64,000 bases of DNA from Poritiphilus sp965212595 (GCA_965212595.1 CBDBVE010000009.1:1-64000); one strand, 5' to 3'; positions 38,767-48,386 are shown, counted from the stretch's first letter. Notes: generated from the letters alone by a model not told the origin. Program-made: numbers and translations.

Positions 38767-40240
38767 AGAGCTTCTTTAGAGCGTTCTTGGTTACTTTTCC
38801 CAAGACATTTCTTGGCAGCTTATCTAACAATAGAAACCTTCTTGGGATTTGATATAAGGGCAAGTGTTCTCTTAGCCAGCCAGCGATCATGTCAAAGTCT
38901 AACTCTTTTTTTGGAGAAATAATACCGGCAGCAATGATTTCTCCCCACTCTTCATCAGGAATACCCACCACGGCGCAATCATTAATATCACGGTGTTTTC
39001 GCAGAGCGTCTTCTATTTGAAGGGCTGAGATCTTATAGCCTCCCGATTTAATAATATCTACACTGTTTCTTCCAAGAATTTTATACATCCCATCATTCAA
39101 AATCGCGGTGTCTCCGGTAATAAACCAACCGTCTTTGGTAAAGGCCTGCTTGGTGGCTTCGGGCTTTTGCCAGTATTCTTTAAAAACAGAAGGCCCTCTT
39201 ACTAAAATTTCACCGGCCGTACCATTGGGTACGGGCTTGAGGTCCTTATCTACCAGCAACAATTCAACCGCAGGTAATGGGAGGCCAACATGACCCGGTC
39301 TACGTTCGCCCCGATACGAATTAGACAAACCCATCCCAATTTCAGTCATGCCGTATCGTTCAAGAAGGATATGGCCACTGATATTTTTCCATTTTTCCAG
39401 CACAGATACCGGAAGGGCCGCAGAACCGGAGACCATTAACCTAAATTTTGCCACGGCATGAGAAAGCTCGTTCTTTTCGGTTGTTGAAGCGGTATCCCAA
39501 AAGGCAATTAGTTTGTGATATATTGTTGGGACAGCCATAAATAGATTAACCTGCCCTAATTTAAAAATGTTCCATACCTGGGCCGCGTCAAATTTTGGGA
39601 GGAATTCACAACAGGCCCCGACCCAAAGCGCGCAACTCATTATATTGATAATGCCATGAACATGATGCAAAGGGAGTACATTTAAGATATAATCGCCCTT
39701 CTGCCACTCCCAAACCTCAGCTAGTGTGGTGATTTGTGCTTCAATGATTTTGTGGGTCGTTACTACCCCTTTTGGTTTGCTGGTAGTGCCGCTTGTATAA
39801 AGTATCATTGCCCTTCTGCCCAGATCTATATCTGGCAGTGAAACTTGAGATACCAACACCAAATCCTCCAATTTTATAAAGGTAAGATCTATTTCACTTT
39901 TAAGGGGCCGCAAAAATTCCTCATAGTCTGGGTGTACCACCAAAACGGAGGCTTGCGTATCTTCAAGTACATACTTGAGAGAAGAAAGCGGATGTAATAC
40001 ACACAAGGGCACTGCAATACCACCCGCACGCCAAATACCCCACTGCACAAGGGTATATTCGAAGGAAGAAGGAACCAAAAAAGCAATCCGGGCTTCTTTA
40101 AGGTCGTGCTTTTGACCCAGAAGACCTGACGCTACCCGCTCAGAACCATCCAACAGTTCATTATAGGAATACGATCTACCTTCAGAGACAAGGGCGGCGC
40201 GACCACCATGCGCAACAGCTCTATGTATTAATTGAATCAT
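38759..40240 (-). CDS. AMP-forming acyl-CoA synthetase, ACSF3/malonyl-CoA synthetase-like
   Basis: The 493-residue member of the adenylate-forming superfamily has the ATP loop YTSGTTSKPKGV (about residues 147-158), LPLHHVHGIIN, NLFMAVPTIYHKL, the RYGMTE motif, GWFITGDTA and the C-terminal hinge and lysine region (PRNVLGKVTK). The motifs around LPLHHVHG and MAVPTIY resemble ACSF3 and MatB, which activate malonate or methylmalonate, more than long-chain FadD. Substrate assignment is inference. It is the last gene of a leftward run after an oxidoreductase (9 bp gap). A methylmalonyl-CoA epimerase exists 20 kb away but is not linked in an operon. Confidence 0.85.
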   Translation of the reverse strand: MIQLIHRAVAHGGRAALVSEGRSYSYNELLDGSERVASGLLGQKHDLKEARIAFLVPSSFEYTLVQWGIWRAGGIAVPLCVLHPLSSLKYVLEDTQASVLVVHPDYEEFLRPLKSEIDLTFIKLEDLVLVSQVSLPDIDLGRRAMILYTSGTTSKPKGVVTTHKIIEAQITTLAEVWEWQKGDYILNVLPLHHVHGIINIMSCALWVGACCEFLPKFDAAQVWNIFKLGQVNLFMAVPTIYHKLIAFWDTASTTEKNELSHAVAKFRLMVSGSAALPVSVLEKWKNISGHILLERYGMTEIGMGLSNSYRGERRPGHVGLPLPAVELLLVDKDLKPVPNGTAGEILVRGPSVFKEYWQKPEATKQAFTKDGWFITGDTAILNDGMYKILGRNSVDIIKSGGYKISALQIEDALRKHRDINDCAVVGIPDEEWGEIIAAGIISPKKELDFDMIAGWLREHLPLYQIPRRFLLLDKLPRNVLGKVTKNALKKLFK

Positions 40241-40249
40241 CTTTAAGTA

Positions 40250-41311
40250 TTAGAGAAAGACGGTTTTTCCGGTTTTAAAAGATTCATCAGCGGCAAGCAC
40301 AATTTTTAAACTGTTGACAGCGTCATTCATATGGCTCGTGAGATCCATGTCATTCTTAATGGCATTTAAAAAAAATTGTTGCTCCAATAAACATAAACCG
40401 TCGTGATCTGGCTCATCTGAGGTGTTAATAAGCTCATCTTTTATTGCAAAATTACCTTGCTCGTCCAAGGCACTGTGATGCACTAAGAGCCCTCCGGTCT
40501 TTGAATGGCCTTCAATGTCATCAGAACCTCCCTTGGCCTCTTCCACAATAGAAACACATCCTTTAGGACCAATAACGTCTTTGACAAAAAAGGCGGTTTC
40601 ACTCATCATTGGCCCCCACCCGGCCTCGTACCAACCCACAGAACCATCGGCAAAACGTACCTGCAACTGTCCGTAGTTATACATATCATCAGAAATTTCA
40701 TTAGTAAGCCTTGCCCCTATAGCGTTTACACTTGTTGGATAAGAACCAGTCATTAAACACATAATATCCACATAGTGCACCCCGCAATCGACAATAGGAG
40801 ACATGGAGTTCATAAGTTGTTTATGTGTATACCATTGACCGGCAGAACTCTGTTGATTAAGGTTCATGCGCATCACTAAGGGCTTTCCTAATTCCTGCGC
40901 AAGCGACACAAACCTGGCCCAGACAGGATGAACCCTTAGAATGTAACCGATAACCAGCTTTTTATTTTTCTCAACTGCAAGATTAACCAACTTCTCGGCC
41001 TCTTCAACAGTTAGGGCCAGGGGTTTTTCAACAAAAACATGGGCATTGGCCTCTAAACTTTTGCTAACATAGTCTGCGTGGGTATCAGGATATGTGTTTA
41101 TAGAAACTGCATCTGGTTCGCTACTTTTCAAGGCATCTTCAAAGTGCGAGTACATAGGCAGGCCGCCCAGTTCTTTGGATAAGCTTTCACGGCTTTCAGG
41201 CTTTCTGCTTACGAGTCCGACAATTTCAAAATCATCTAATTGCTGGTACGCGCGGGCATGACTGGCGCCCATATTCCCGCAGCCCACGACCAGAACTTTA
41301 ATAGTATTCAT
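40250..41311 (-). CDS. Gfo/Idh/MocA family NAD(P)-dependent oxidoreductase
   Basis: The 353-residue protein has an N-terminal Rossmann fold (VLVVGCGNMGASHARAY, residues about 5-21), the EKP motif in HVFVEKPLAL (about 92-101) and a C-terminal alpha/beta domain with SPIVDCGVHYVDIM, where the D and H are the usual catalytic-site residues. Members oxidise or epimerise sugars, inositols or related alcohols. The substrate is unknown. It lies 12 bp after the solenoid protein and 9 bp before the acyl-CoA synthetase, so it is likely co-transcribed with both. Confidence 0.9.
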   Translation of the reverse strand: MNTIKVLVVGCGNMGASHARAYQQLDDFEIVGLVSRKPESRESLSKELGGLPMYSHFEDALKSSEPDAVSINTYPDTHADYVSKSLEANAHVFVEKPLALTVEEAEKLVNLAVEKNKKLVIGYILRVHPVWARFVSLAQELGKPLVMRMNLNQQSSAGQWYTHKQLMNSMSPIVDCGVHYVDIMCLMTGSYPTSVNAIGARLTNEISDDMYNYGQLQVRFADGSVGWYEAGWGPMMSETAFFVKDVIGPKGCVSIVEEAKGGSDDIEGHSKTGGLLVHHSALDEQGNFAIKDELINTSDEPDHDGLCLLEQQFFLNAIKNDMDLTSHMNDAVNSLKIVLAADESFKTGKTVFL

Positions 41312-41323
41312 TGATTTTTAGAT

Positions 41324-41845
41324 TTAAAGGAACTTTACCCTTGTTTTTCTGGCTTTTGCAGCCACAGATTTTCTTTGATCTCCCTCCAAACGTATCAGAT
41401 GCGGAAGCATATAAACTTTTAACTTTTCATCTTTCCCCGCCCATTTTCCTAAGGTCTCCATGGTCATGTTTAGAACAATCCAATCGTCGTGGTGTGCCAA
41501 ATTGTGCGCAAGGATATCTTTTGCTGCTTTCTTTTGAGTCTCGTCCATATCTTTATCGAGCAACAAAAAAAGCTGAGCTAGCGTCCATTGCGCGGAGGCC
41601 TGATCAATATTTGAGATTTCTGTAAGAAAACGATTGATATAAGGAACCAGAAGCGATCTATTTTCTTTGCAGATGCGCTTCATAGCATTTGAAACCCTCA
41701 GGCGCACAACTTCATCCTTGCTGAAATAGCAACTAAACAGCGCTTCAAAGCGCGAAGGGTCTGCCAACACCGTTTCAACCACTTCTACCGTGTTGCCAAG
41801 CGAATTAGGATGGCCCCCGCTTAGTAACTGCTCAAAAGAATCCAT
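41324..41845 (-). CDS. Small alpha-solenoid (HEAT/ARM-like) protein of unknown function
   Basis: The 173-residue protein is almost entirely helical by composition, with no signal peptide. Repeated amphipathic helix pairs (for example DEVVRLRVSNAMKRICKENRSLLVPYINRFLTEI and WTLAQLFLLL followed by a capping helix pair) suggest a HEAT- or ARM-type solenoid and hence a binding role. I do not recognise a named family. It sits between a fructosamine kinase-like gene (19 bp upstream) and an oxidoreductase (12 bp downstream), which supports it being real and co-transcribed. Confidence 0.75.
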   Translation of the reverse strand: MDSFEQLLSGGHPNSLGNTVEVVETVLADPSRFEALFSCYFSKDEVVRLRVSNAMKRICKENRSLLVPYINRFLTEISNIDQASAQWTLAQLFLLLDKDMDETQKKAAKDILAHNLAHHDDWIVLNMTMETLGKWAGKDEKLKVYMLPHLIRLEGDQRKSVAAKARKTRVKFL

Positions 41846-41864
41846 AATACAAGATAGGAGTTTT

Positions 41865-42725
41865 CTAAAAGAAACGCTTTAATAGTCCGCTAACAGAGGC
41901 GTAATAGGATGAACCAAATAGATTAAGGTGCACTAATAAATAATACAGCTGATACAGAGATAAGCGTTCTTCATTTCCTTCTGTTTGAGGTAATACCTCG
42001 TAATAAGAGAAATAAAAATCCTTGCTAAAACCACCAAAAAGTTGAGACATAGCCAGATCTACTTCACTATGCCCATAGTAACTTGCGGGGTCTATTAAAT
42101 AGGGGACTCCTCCACTTGAGATCAGGTAATTACCACCCCAAAGATCGCCATGAAGCAAAGAGGGTTTAACATTCAAGCAAAAAGAAGTCATAACCTTCAG
42201 CATTTTTTCGGGAGTAGGGATTTGCTTTGGGGCTAATAATTGTTTGGTCACGGCCAACTCTAATTGAGGGATTAAACGCTCCTTAACATAAAAGAGCGCC
42301 CAATCATCATGTTTTGTATTGTACTGTGTTAAAAGGCCGATGTAATTATCGTCGCTCCAACCAAAACAATCGGCGTTTGCCATGTGCAGGTTTGCCAGCT
42401 CTCTCCCAAACCTCCGCATGTCTGCGGAAGAAGGTTGTTTGCTTTCTATATATTCCATCACCAGAAATGAGGTGCCGCGAAAAGAATCGCAAACGTAAAT
42501 CTCAGGGGTCCCAATCTCGCCGGCTTTCGCAATCTGCTCCAGACCTAACTTTTCAGATTTAAGAAGGGATAAAGCCGAAGGAGAAGAGAGTGTTTTGCAA
42601 AAAAATTGATGCCCGAAGGTCCGCAAAATATAGGCCTTTGCAATATCACCTCCCGAAAGAGGAACGATCGAAATTATTTCAGAAGAAAGCAAAGAGCTAA
42701 GATGTGACCTAAGGGCGTTTTCCAT
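41865..42725 (-). CDS. Fructosamine kinase family protein
   Basis: The 286-residue protein has the fructosamine kinase/ketosamine-3-kinase fold of the protein-kinase-like superfamily: PLSGGDIAKAY near residues 22-32, the ATP Lys in FFCKTL, LVMEYIE as hinge, the catalytic LLHGDLWGGNYL loop near 190 and LIDPASYYGHSEVDLAM. These enzymes phosphorylate sugars attached to amines so that glycation can be reversed. Bacterial substrates are mostly unproven. It is the first gene of the leftward run, preceded by a palindrome. Confidence 0.9.
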   Translation of the reverse strand: MENALRSHLSSLLSSEIISIVPLSGGDIAKAYILRTFGHQFFCKTLSSPSALSLLKSEKLGLEQIAKAGEIGTPEIYVCDSFRGTSFLVMEYIESKQPSSADMRRFGRELANLHMANADCFGWSDDNYIGLLTQYNTKHDDWALFYVKERLIPQLELAVTKQLLAPKQIPTPEKMLKVMTSFCLNVKPSLLHGDLWGGNYLISSGGVPYLIDPASYYGHSEVDLAMSQLFGGFSKDFYFSYYEVLPQTEGNEERLSLYQLYYLLVHLNLFGSSYYASVSGLLKRFF

Positions 42726-42737
42726 TCTTGCTTATAG

Positions 42738-42752
42738 AAGCAAAATTTGCTT
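42738..42752 (-). promoter_or_regulatory. 15 bp palindrome upstream of the fructosamine kinase gene
   Basis: AAGCAAA and TTTGCTT flank one central A, a perfect inverted repeat 13-27 bp before the start codon, in the 86 bp gap after the S41 peptidase. It is a possible operator. No clear TAnnTTTG box is seen here. Confidence 0.3.
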
Positions 42753-42811
42753 TAAATATAAAATAGTATGCGCTATAGCTATTACTTTTTGATACCTATG
42801 AAGATAGATGA

Positions 42812-44440
42812 TTACTTCAGAATTCCCTGGTATTTGGCCTCATCGGCTAAAAGCCCGGTCGCCGTCATAATCGCATCATCGTGTTTTAGGTAATAATCGT
42901 ACAAACCTTCACGGTAAACATAACGCTTCAGAACCTCGTCCTCAAGGTTTTTTTGAATCTCTTTCTGATATTTATCAAGTGCGCTCAGTTTGCTTTTATT
43001 GATCTCAGCAAGAAGTGCTTTATATTCAGAATGCAATTCTGAACCAAAAATATCAGTGTCTTCTCCAGACATGGCATTTTTTAACGCACGCTCAGTTTTT
43101 GTTTCGAAATTAAAATCACTTTTAGACACAAAGCTTTTAAAGTCATTAAAATCTTGAGATGAGAAATTAAATGTATTCGCATCAACCCCCTGATTTTTAT
43201 GGTAGTAGTTTGTGGCGTAATCGAAGATTACATGATTGCTTAGAAGCGCGCGAGTCAACGTATTGGTCTTTAAGGCTGCAATTTCAAGGTCTGGCATTAC
43301 GCCTCCACCATCCTGGACTTTTCTTCCGTTTCGGGTGGTGAAATCTTTAAATTGTGTATTTCTTACCGCATTTCCGCCCTCGTCCCGGTTCCAGTAATCA
43401 AGAGACTGAATGCACCTTCCTGAAGAAGTATAATATCGCGAAATAGTTACCTTTAGCTGCGTCCCATATGTGAGTCTTAATGGTCTTTGAACCAGGCCCT
43501 TACCAAAACTTCTGGCCCCGACGATAACAGCCCTATCCAGGTCTTGAAGGCTCCCTGAAACAATCTCACTTGCCGAAGCGCTGCTACCGTTCACCAAAAC
43601 AACTAACGGAATGTTTTCATCGACAGGCTTATTCTTGGTTTTATATGCTCTGTTGAACTTCTTTACCTTCGATTTGGTGGTAACAATAAGCTCGCCTTTT
43701 GGAACGAACAAATTGGTTACATTGATGGCTTCAGACAACAAGCCTCCCGGATTTCCTCTTAGATCCAAGATGATTCTCTCCGCTCCCTGACCCTTAAGAT
43801 CTATTAAGGCCGACTTGGTCTGAGAGGAAGCTTTCGCATTGAACTTTGAAAGCACAATATACCCCGTTTTTTCATCCACCATTTTGTGGTAAGGGACGGC
43901 ATCTACTTCAATGGCTTCTCTTTTGATTGTGGTAGTTTTTGTCTGGCCCTGGCGCTTAAATGTCACTCCCACGCTAGTATTATTGGCCCCTTTCAACAGT
44001 TCGCTTGCATCATCTTTAAAGTCGCTAATCGCGATATCGCCTATTTTTATGATCTCATCGCCCGCTTTAAGTCCGGCTTTATCTGCAGGATATCCCTTAT
44101 AAGGCTCAACGATTAAGAGCTTTTCATTATAAGATCGGACCAATGCACCTATTCCAGAATATTCACCTGCATTATTGATCTTATAAGCCTCAACATCCTG
44201 TTCATTTAAGAACTTCGTATAGGGGTCGAGATCATCAAGCATGTTTTTAATGGCCGTATCCATAAGTTCGGCAGGATTGGTCTCATCCACATAATTCATA
44301 TTGAGCTCTTTGAAAAGCGTCGTAAAAATTTCAATTTGCTTGGCAATTTCAAAGAAATCACTCTTAAAACTACTTCCAGCTACTAAAATGACTATGGCGA
44401 AAACCGGGATTAATACTTTTTTACGAATCAATTTTTGCAT
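42812..44440 (-). CDS. S41 family C-terminal processing peptidase (CtpA/Prc-like)
   Basis: The 542-residue envelope protease has an N-terminal membrane or signal segment (about 7-25), a PDZ domain (about 90-175) and the S41 catalytic region with Ser 289 in SSASASEI and Lys 314 in FGKGLVQ, spaced 25 residues like the Ser/Lys dyad of E. coli Prc. The C-terminal 150 residues are helical. It processes periplasmic substrates near their C-termini; its targets are unknown. Its ATG lies inside the last 20 bp of rnpA in another frame, so the two are probably translationally coupled. Five more leftward genes lie upstream, three of them peptidases or lipoproteins. Confidence 0.93.
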   Translation of the reverse strand: MQKLIRKKVLIPVFAIVILVAGSSFKSDFFEIAKQIEIFTTLFKELNMNYVDETNPAELMDTAIKNMLDDLDPYTKFLNEQDVEAYKINNAGEYSGIGALVRSYNEKLLIVEPYKGYPADKAGLKAGDEIIKIGDIAISDFKDDASELLKGANNTSVGVTFKRQGQTKTTTIKREAIEVDAVPYHKMVDEKTGYIVLSKFNAKASSQTKSALIDLKGQGAERIILDLRGNPGGLLSEAINVTNLFVPKGELIVTTKSKVKKFNRAYKTKNKPVDENIPLVVLVNGSSASASEIVSGSLQDLDRAVIVGARSFGKGLVQRPLRLTYGTQLKVTISRYYTSSGRCIQSLDYWNRDEGGNAVRNTQFKDFTTRNGRKVQDGGGVMPDLEIAALKTNTLTRALLSNHVIFDYATNYYHKNQGVDANTFNFSSQDFNDFKSFVSKSDFNFETKTERALKNAMSGEDTDIFGSELHSEYKALLAEINKSKLSALDKYQKEIQKNLEDEVLKRYVYREGLYDYYLKHDDAIMTATGLLADEAKYQGILK

Positions 44441-44819
44441 GATCTTCTTTGATTAAAAATTTTTCTAGAACGGCCAACATAGCTTCTTCAAGCTCACTAA
44501 AATTGGGGATTTCCTTCCCAATATATAAAAATAGAAACGCAAAGTTTCCCTCTATGTTGTTAAAAATCTGGTGTTTGTTCAAGCGGTAACTTTCCCTTAA
44601 TAGCCGCTTGATACGATTTCGTTTTACGGCGCTTTTAAATCGCTTTTTGGCAACACTTACCCCAACCTGTATTTTAACGTCTTTAGGAAGTTCTGTTTTA
44701 AGGTAAATTAACTTTACCGGATGTTTGGAAATAGAAGAGCCCTTTGCAAATAACTGCTCAATAAGTTTTTTGCTTTTTAACTTTTCATTTTTTGGAAAGG
44801 CAAAGGGGCTTTCTTTCAT
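44421..44819 (-). CDS. rnpA: Ribonuclease P protein component
   Basis: The 132-residue basic protein supports the RNase P RNA in 5' maturation of tRNAs. The family core is present: the FAKGSSISKHPVKLIYL segment, VQVGVSVAKKRFKSAVKRNRIKRLLRESYR (the RNR-type motif) and a C-terminal helix pair. Length is usual (110-135). The gene is not next to rpmH or dnaA as in many bacteria. Here it lies between an M1 peptidase (63 bp) and an overlapping S41 peptidase. From memory, linkage to an S41 peptidase is frequent in Flavobacteriaceae. Confidence 0.94.
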   Translation of the reverse strand: MKESPFAFPKNEKLKSKKLIEQLFAKGSSISKHPVKLIYLKTELPKDVKIQVGVSVAKKRFKSAVKRNRIKRLLRESYRLNKHQIFNNIEGNFAFLFLYIGKEIPNFSELEEAMLAVLEKFLIKEDHAKIDS

Positions 44820-44882
44820 TTTTACATCAAACGCGTCTCACAAGAAGACATTCTAAAGAATAAGCCTGTAGTGTCTATTCCT

Positions 44883-46733
44883 TTACTCGGCCTGCCAGAT
44901 ATTATTCTCTCTGTTTACGTCGGCCATTAGTAGTGAGGGGTCCAGCATTATGGCTTTTATTTCTGATACAGGACGCTCTAAGTTAAAACTATAAGTTGAG
45001 TACGCCCATGGCCAGTCTGGTAAAACGGTTCGTTTATAGTTGGGGTAGGGATTTTCTTTTTCTCCACGCATCATCCTCAAAGAAGCGTAGTAGGTCTCCT
45101 GAGTACCATCCTCATATACGACCAAAATATCCATTGGCATCGGCATTAAGCCAATTCGCTCTAAAGTGACCTTCGTTCCGCCGCCGTCCTCGGCTACTTC
45201 CTTAACCGCGTAGTCTATAGTATTCGTGGTTTGAGTCCAATCTGTTAAGTACCATCCTAATTCCAGGCCGGAAACTTTTTCGGCCGTTCTTTTGATATCA
45301 TTAGGTGTAGGATGTTTGAACTTAAAATCATCATAATATTTACGTAGCGTCTCCATCAATTTATCCTGCCCTATTACATACCCAAGTTGCGACAAGAAAA
45401 CCGCGCCCTTACTATAGGCCGAGATACCATAGGCGAAATTTAAATCATAACGGTCTGCATGCGTGCTTTGAGGTTGCTCACTACCAGATTTAGCCAGGGC
45501 ATAATATCCTCTGTACGAGTCTTCAAAAGGATTGCTTTTGTTCTGACTTAAGAGCTCGTTCATGCACAAACTCGAAATAAAAGTGGTAAACCCTTCATCC
45601 ATCCATTCGTGTTTTGATTCGTTCGTGGCTAGTGCAAACTGAAACCAGGAATGCGCCATCTCATGGACCATAACGCCAACAAGGCTTGGAAACTTACGTT
45701 CGCCGGTTATTAGCGTACTCATAGCGTATTCCATTCCCCCGTCACCACCTTGTACCACAGAATACTGTTTGTAAGGATAAGGACCAATGTTCTTGCTAAA
45801 AAAGGTCATGGCCTCTGCTGTTTTAGGCTGTAGGCTTTTCCAGTTATTAGCGACTTCGGGCTTGTTTTTATAAAAGAAATGCAACAAGGGCCCGTTTTCT
45901 ACCTGAAGGGTATCATGCACATAGTCTGGATCTGCCGCCCACATAAAGTCGTGAACCATAGGAGCTTTGAAATGCCATGTGAGTGTTTTGCCCTTCGGGC
46001 TTTTTACCTTTGTCCCGGTCGCCTCATAGCCATGTCCTATCTCCTCGGGGTTTTGCAAATAGCCGCTACCTCCAATAACATAGTCCTTGTCTATGGTAAG
46101 CTTTACATCAAAATCGCCCCAAACCCCATGAAATTCACGCGCTATATAAGGATTAGCATGCCAACCTTCAAAATCATATTCTGCAAGTTTTGGATACCAC
46201 TGACTCATAGAAAGGGCAATACCTTCTTTATTATTGCGTCCAGATCGCCTTATTTGTACCGGAACCTGACCTTCAAAAACCATGTCAAAGGTAGTCTTGC
46301 CATTGGGAGGGATGGGTTTGGCCAGTTGTACTTCCAGGATAGTACCTTCTAGGGAAAAAGACACAGGACTCCCGTCTTGCTTAAGTGAGGTGGCTCTTAG
46401 GAAACCTATTTCATCCGGACCCAAATCTGAGATCCTGCTTTTTCCGTCAACAAACATTCTGCCATCGGGATCTTGAATACTTTGTAAGCGTGCGTCCATC
46501 TCACTTCCGGGCTGAAAAGCATTAAAATACATATGGTAATACACCTTGTCCAAAGTTTCTGGAGAATTGTTGGTATACACTAATTTTTGAGTGCCCGAAT
46601 AGCCAAATGTATTGACATCCATGACGACATCCATAGTATATTCCACATGCTGCTGCCAGTATGCTGTATTGTTCTGAGGAAAGGCAACCCCAAAGGTTAA
46701 AACCGCAAGGGTACTAATCAAGAAATTTTTCAT
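44883..46733 (-). CDS. Exported M1 family zinc metallopeptidase
   Basis: The 616-residue protein has a signal peptide (about 1-19, VAFPQ) and a beta-rich N-terminal domain. The gluzincin site is H357-E-x-x-H361 with E380 in EWMDEGF, matching HExxH-X18-E. The exopeptidase motif preceding it reads GGMEYAM (about 335-341) in place of GxMEN, so the usual Asn is replaced by Tyr. The C-terminal helical domain seen in E. coli PepN is absent, as in many short Bacteroidota members. It lies 3 bp after the S8 peptidase gene and 63 bp before rnpA. It probably trims peptides in the periplasm. Confidence 0.92.
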   Translation of the reverse strand: MKNFLISTLAVLTFGVAFPQNNTAYWQQHVEYTMDVVMDVNTFGYSGTQKLVYTNNSPETLDKVYYHMYFNAFQPGSEMDARLQSIQDPDGRMFVDGKSRISDLGPDEIGFLRATSLKQDGSPVSFSLEGTILEVQLAKPIPPNGKTTFDMVFEGQVPVQIRRSGRNNKEGIALSMSQWYPKLAEYDFEGWHANPYIAREFHGVWGDFDVKLTIDKDYVIGGSGYLQNPEEIGHGYEATGTKVKSPKGKTLTWHFKAPMVHDFMWAADPDYVHDTLQVENGPLLHFFYKNKPEVANNWKSLQPKTAEAMTFFSKNIGPYPYKQYSVVQGGDGGMEYAMSTLITGERKFPSLVGVMVHEMAHSWFQFALATNESKHEWMDEGFTTFISSLCMNELLSQNKSNPFEDSYRGYYALAKSGSEQPQSTHADRYDLNFAYGISAYSKGAVFLSQLGYVIGQDKLMETLRKYYDDFKFKHPTPNDIKRTAEKVSGLELGWYLTDWTQTTNTIDYAVKEVAEDGGGTKVTLERIGLMPMPMDILVVYEDGTQETYYASLRMMRGEKENPYPNYKRTVLPDWPWAYSTYSFNLERPVSEIKAIMLDPSLLMADVNRENNIWQAE

Positions 46734-46736
46734 TTA

Positions 46737-48371
46737 CTATACTTTTATTTTTCCTTTAGATACTTTTTCGGCCAATATTAGCGCATTATAGGCATTAACT
46801 ATTTTGCCAGACTTGGATATTTTGTCTAAAGTGCTCACCTTAGACGTATCACCTGCGAGAATAACCGAAGTTTTAATTTTAAGCCCAGAAACCATAATGA
46901 TCTTTTTCACCTCGGCCGCGGTAAGTTTTGGGTGCTGAGAGCGGATCAATGCCGCTATACCAGACACTCCAGGCGCAGCAAAGGAGGTTCCATTGCTAAA
47001 TTCATACTTGTTTCCGGGGTTGGTGGAATAGATATCGGAACCCGGCGCAAAAACATCTACGTTGACCACACCATAATTAGAATAGGATGCGACAATTTCC
47101 GAACCGTACTTGCTATCCAGAGCGCCAACTGTAATCACATTATCTGCAATTTCAGGACCATTGTTGATCTGGTCATTCGGGAAATTTGGATTGGTTGGAC
47201 TGTCCAGATCCAGCCCGTCATTACCAGCTGCATGAACAATAAGCACGTCGTTTTCGGCCGCGTATTTTATAGCATCATATACCCATTCTGCATTGGGCGA
47301 AAATGATTTTCCAAAACTGGCGTTGATAATTTTAGCTCCATTATCTACAGCGTACCGAATGGCTTTTGCAATGTCTTTATCGTACTCATCTCCATTAGGA
47401 ACGGCCCTGAGGCTCATCAGGGCAACATTATTTGCCACTCCCTTAATGCCCTTACCGTTATTTCTTTCCGCAGCAATTATTCCTGCTACATGAGTGCCGT
47501 GATTCTCATCTGCAACTAAATTTTGCGGGTTGCCATTACCATATCCCAAATCATTGAAATCATAAGGGTTATCTCCTACATCTTTACGCCCATCAAAATC
47601 TGCATTAAGATTGTAATTCAACTGATCTGTAAAATAGGCGATACCGTCTTTAAGTTCTTCAAGCACTTCCGGAATGCTGTCGGCAAAGGAATACATTTGC
47701 ATTAAAACAGCTATATGTTGCCTTAAAGCCTGGTCCTCGGTCTTTATTCCGGTTACATCTTTTTTGGTATAATCGTTTTTTCCAAGGTGTTTTTTAACTG
47801 CCTGATCCGCACTGTTTACGGCTTGAAGGATTTGTTCATATTGCTGTTTATTCTGCTGAGATTCTCCGCGCTCCCTATCTAGTTGAGACTTTGCTTTTAC
47901 CTGCAACTGGGCATCTCCAAGCTTTAACCTTATGATTCGGGCGAACTCCAGTTGTTCGTTATATGAGCTTCCCAGAAAATTGTATCCGTGAATATCATCT
48001 ATATATCCATTTTTATCATCGTCTTTACCATTTCCAGGCTTTTCTCCTCTGTTCGTCCATAAGACGCCATCCAGATCTTCGTGTTTTAGATCCATTCCGG
48101 AATCAATGACGGCAACAATAACCTTTTTCCCCTTTTTTGTGCCGATCAGATCTCTATAAGCCCGGTCAACACTCATCCCGGGAATGGTATCAGCTCTTAA
48201 GTCTGCATGCCCCCAGGATTTCTTTTGAGCCTCACTGAGGTCAGAAATTTTTAGTGGCACAGAATCTATATTCTCTACTGGGGTGCTGATTAAGGATGTT
48301 CCGCCGCAGCCTGCCATTAAGAAAAGGCAGAGGCTCCAGCCTGCAAGTAATTTAAAGTGCTTAATCTTCAT
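46737..48371 (-). CDS. S8 (subtilisin-like) serine peptidase, lipoprotein
   Basis: The 544-residue protein has a lipoprotein signal with lipobox LMAGC and lipid-bearing Cys 22. The catalytic triad is Asp 90 (VIDSGMD), His 291 (NHGTHVAG) and Ser 463 (GTSFAAPG). The gap between Asp and His, 200 residues, is unusually long and holds a charged helical insert (about 145-260). No T9SS sorting domain is present, so the enzyme probably stays lipid-anchored. It lies 15 bp after the SMP-30-like gene and 3 bp before the M1 peptidase gene. Substrates are unknown. Confidence 0.93.
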   Translation of the reverse strand: MKIKHFKLLAGWSLCLFLMAGCGGTSLISTPVENIDSVPLKISDLSEAQKKSWGHADLRADTIPGMSVDRAYRDLIGTKKGKKVIVAVIDSGMDLKHEDLDGVLWTNRGEKPGNGKDDDKNGYIDDIHGYNFLGSSYNEQLEFARIIRLKLGDAQLQVKAKSQLDRERGESQQNKQQYEQILQAVNSADQAVKKHLGKNDYTKKDVTGIKTEDQALRQHIAVLMQMYSFADSIPEVLEELKDGIAYFTDQLNYNLNADFDGRKDVGDNPYDFNDLGYGNGNPQNLVADENHGTHVAGIIAAERNNGKGIKGVANNVALMSLRAVPNGDEYDKDIAKAIRYAVDNGAKIINASFGKSFSPNAEWVYDAIKYAAENDVLIVHAAGNDGLDLDSPTNPNFPNDQINNGPEIADNVITVGALDSKYGSEIVASYSNYGVVNVDVFAPGSDIYSTNPGNKYEFSNGTSFAAPGVSGIAALIRSQHPKLTAAEVKKIIMVSGLKIKTSVILAGDTSKVSTLDKISKSGKIVNAYNALILAEKVSKGKIKV

Positions 48372-48386
48372 ATGTATCTTAATTTA

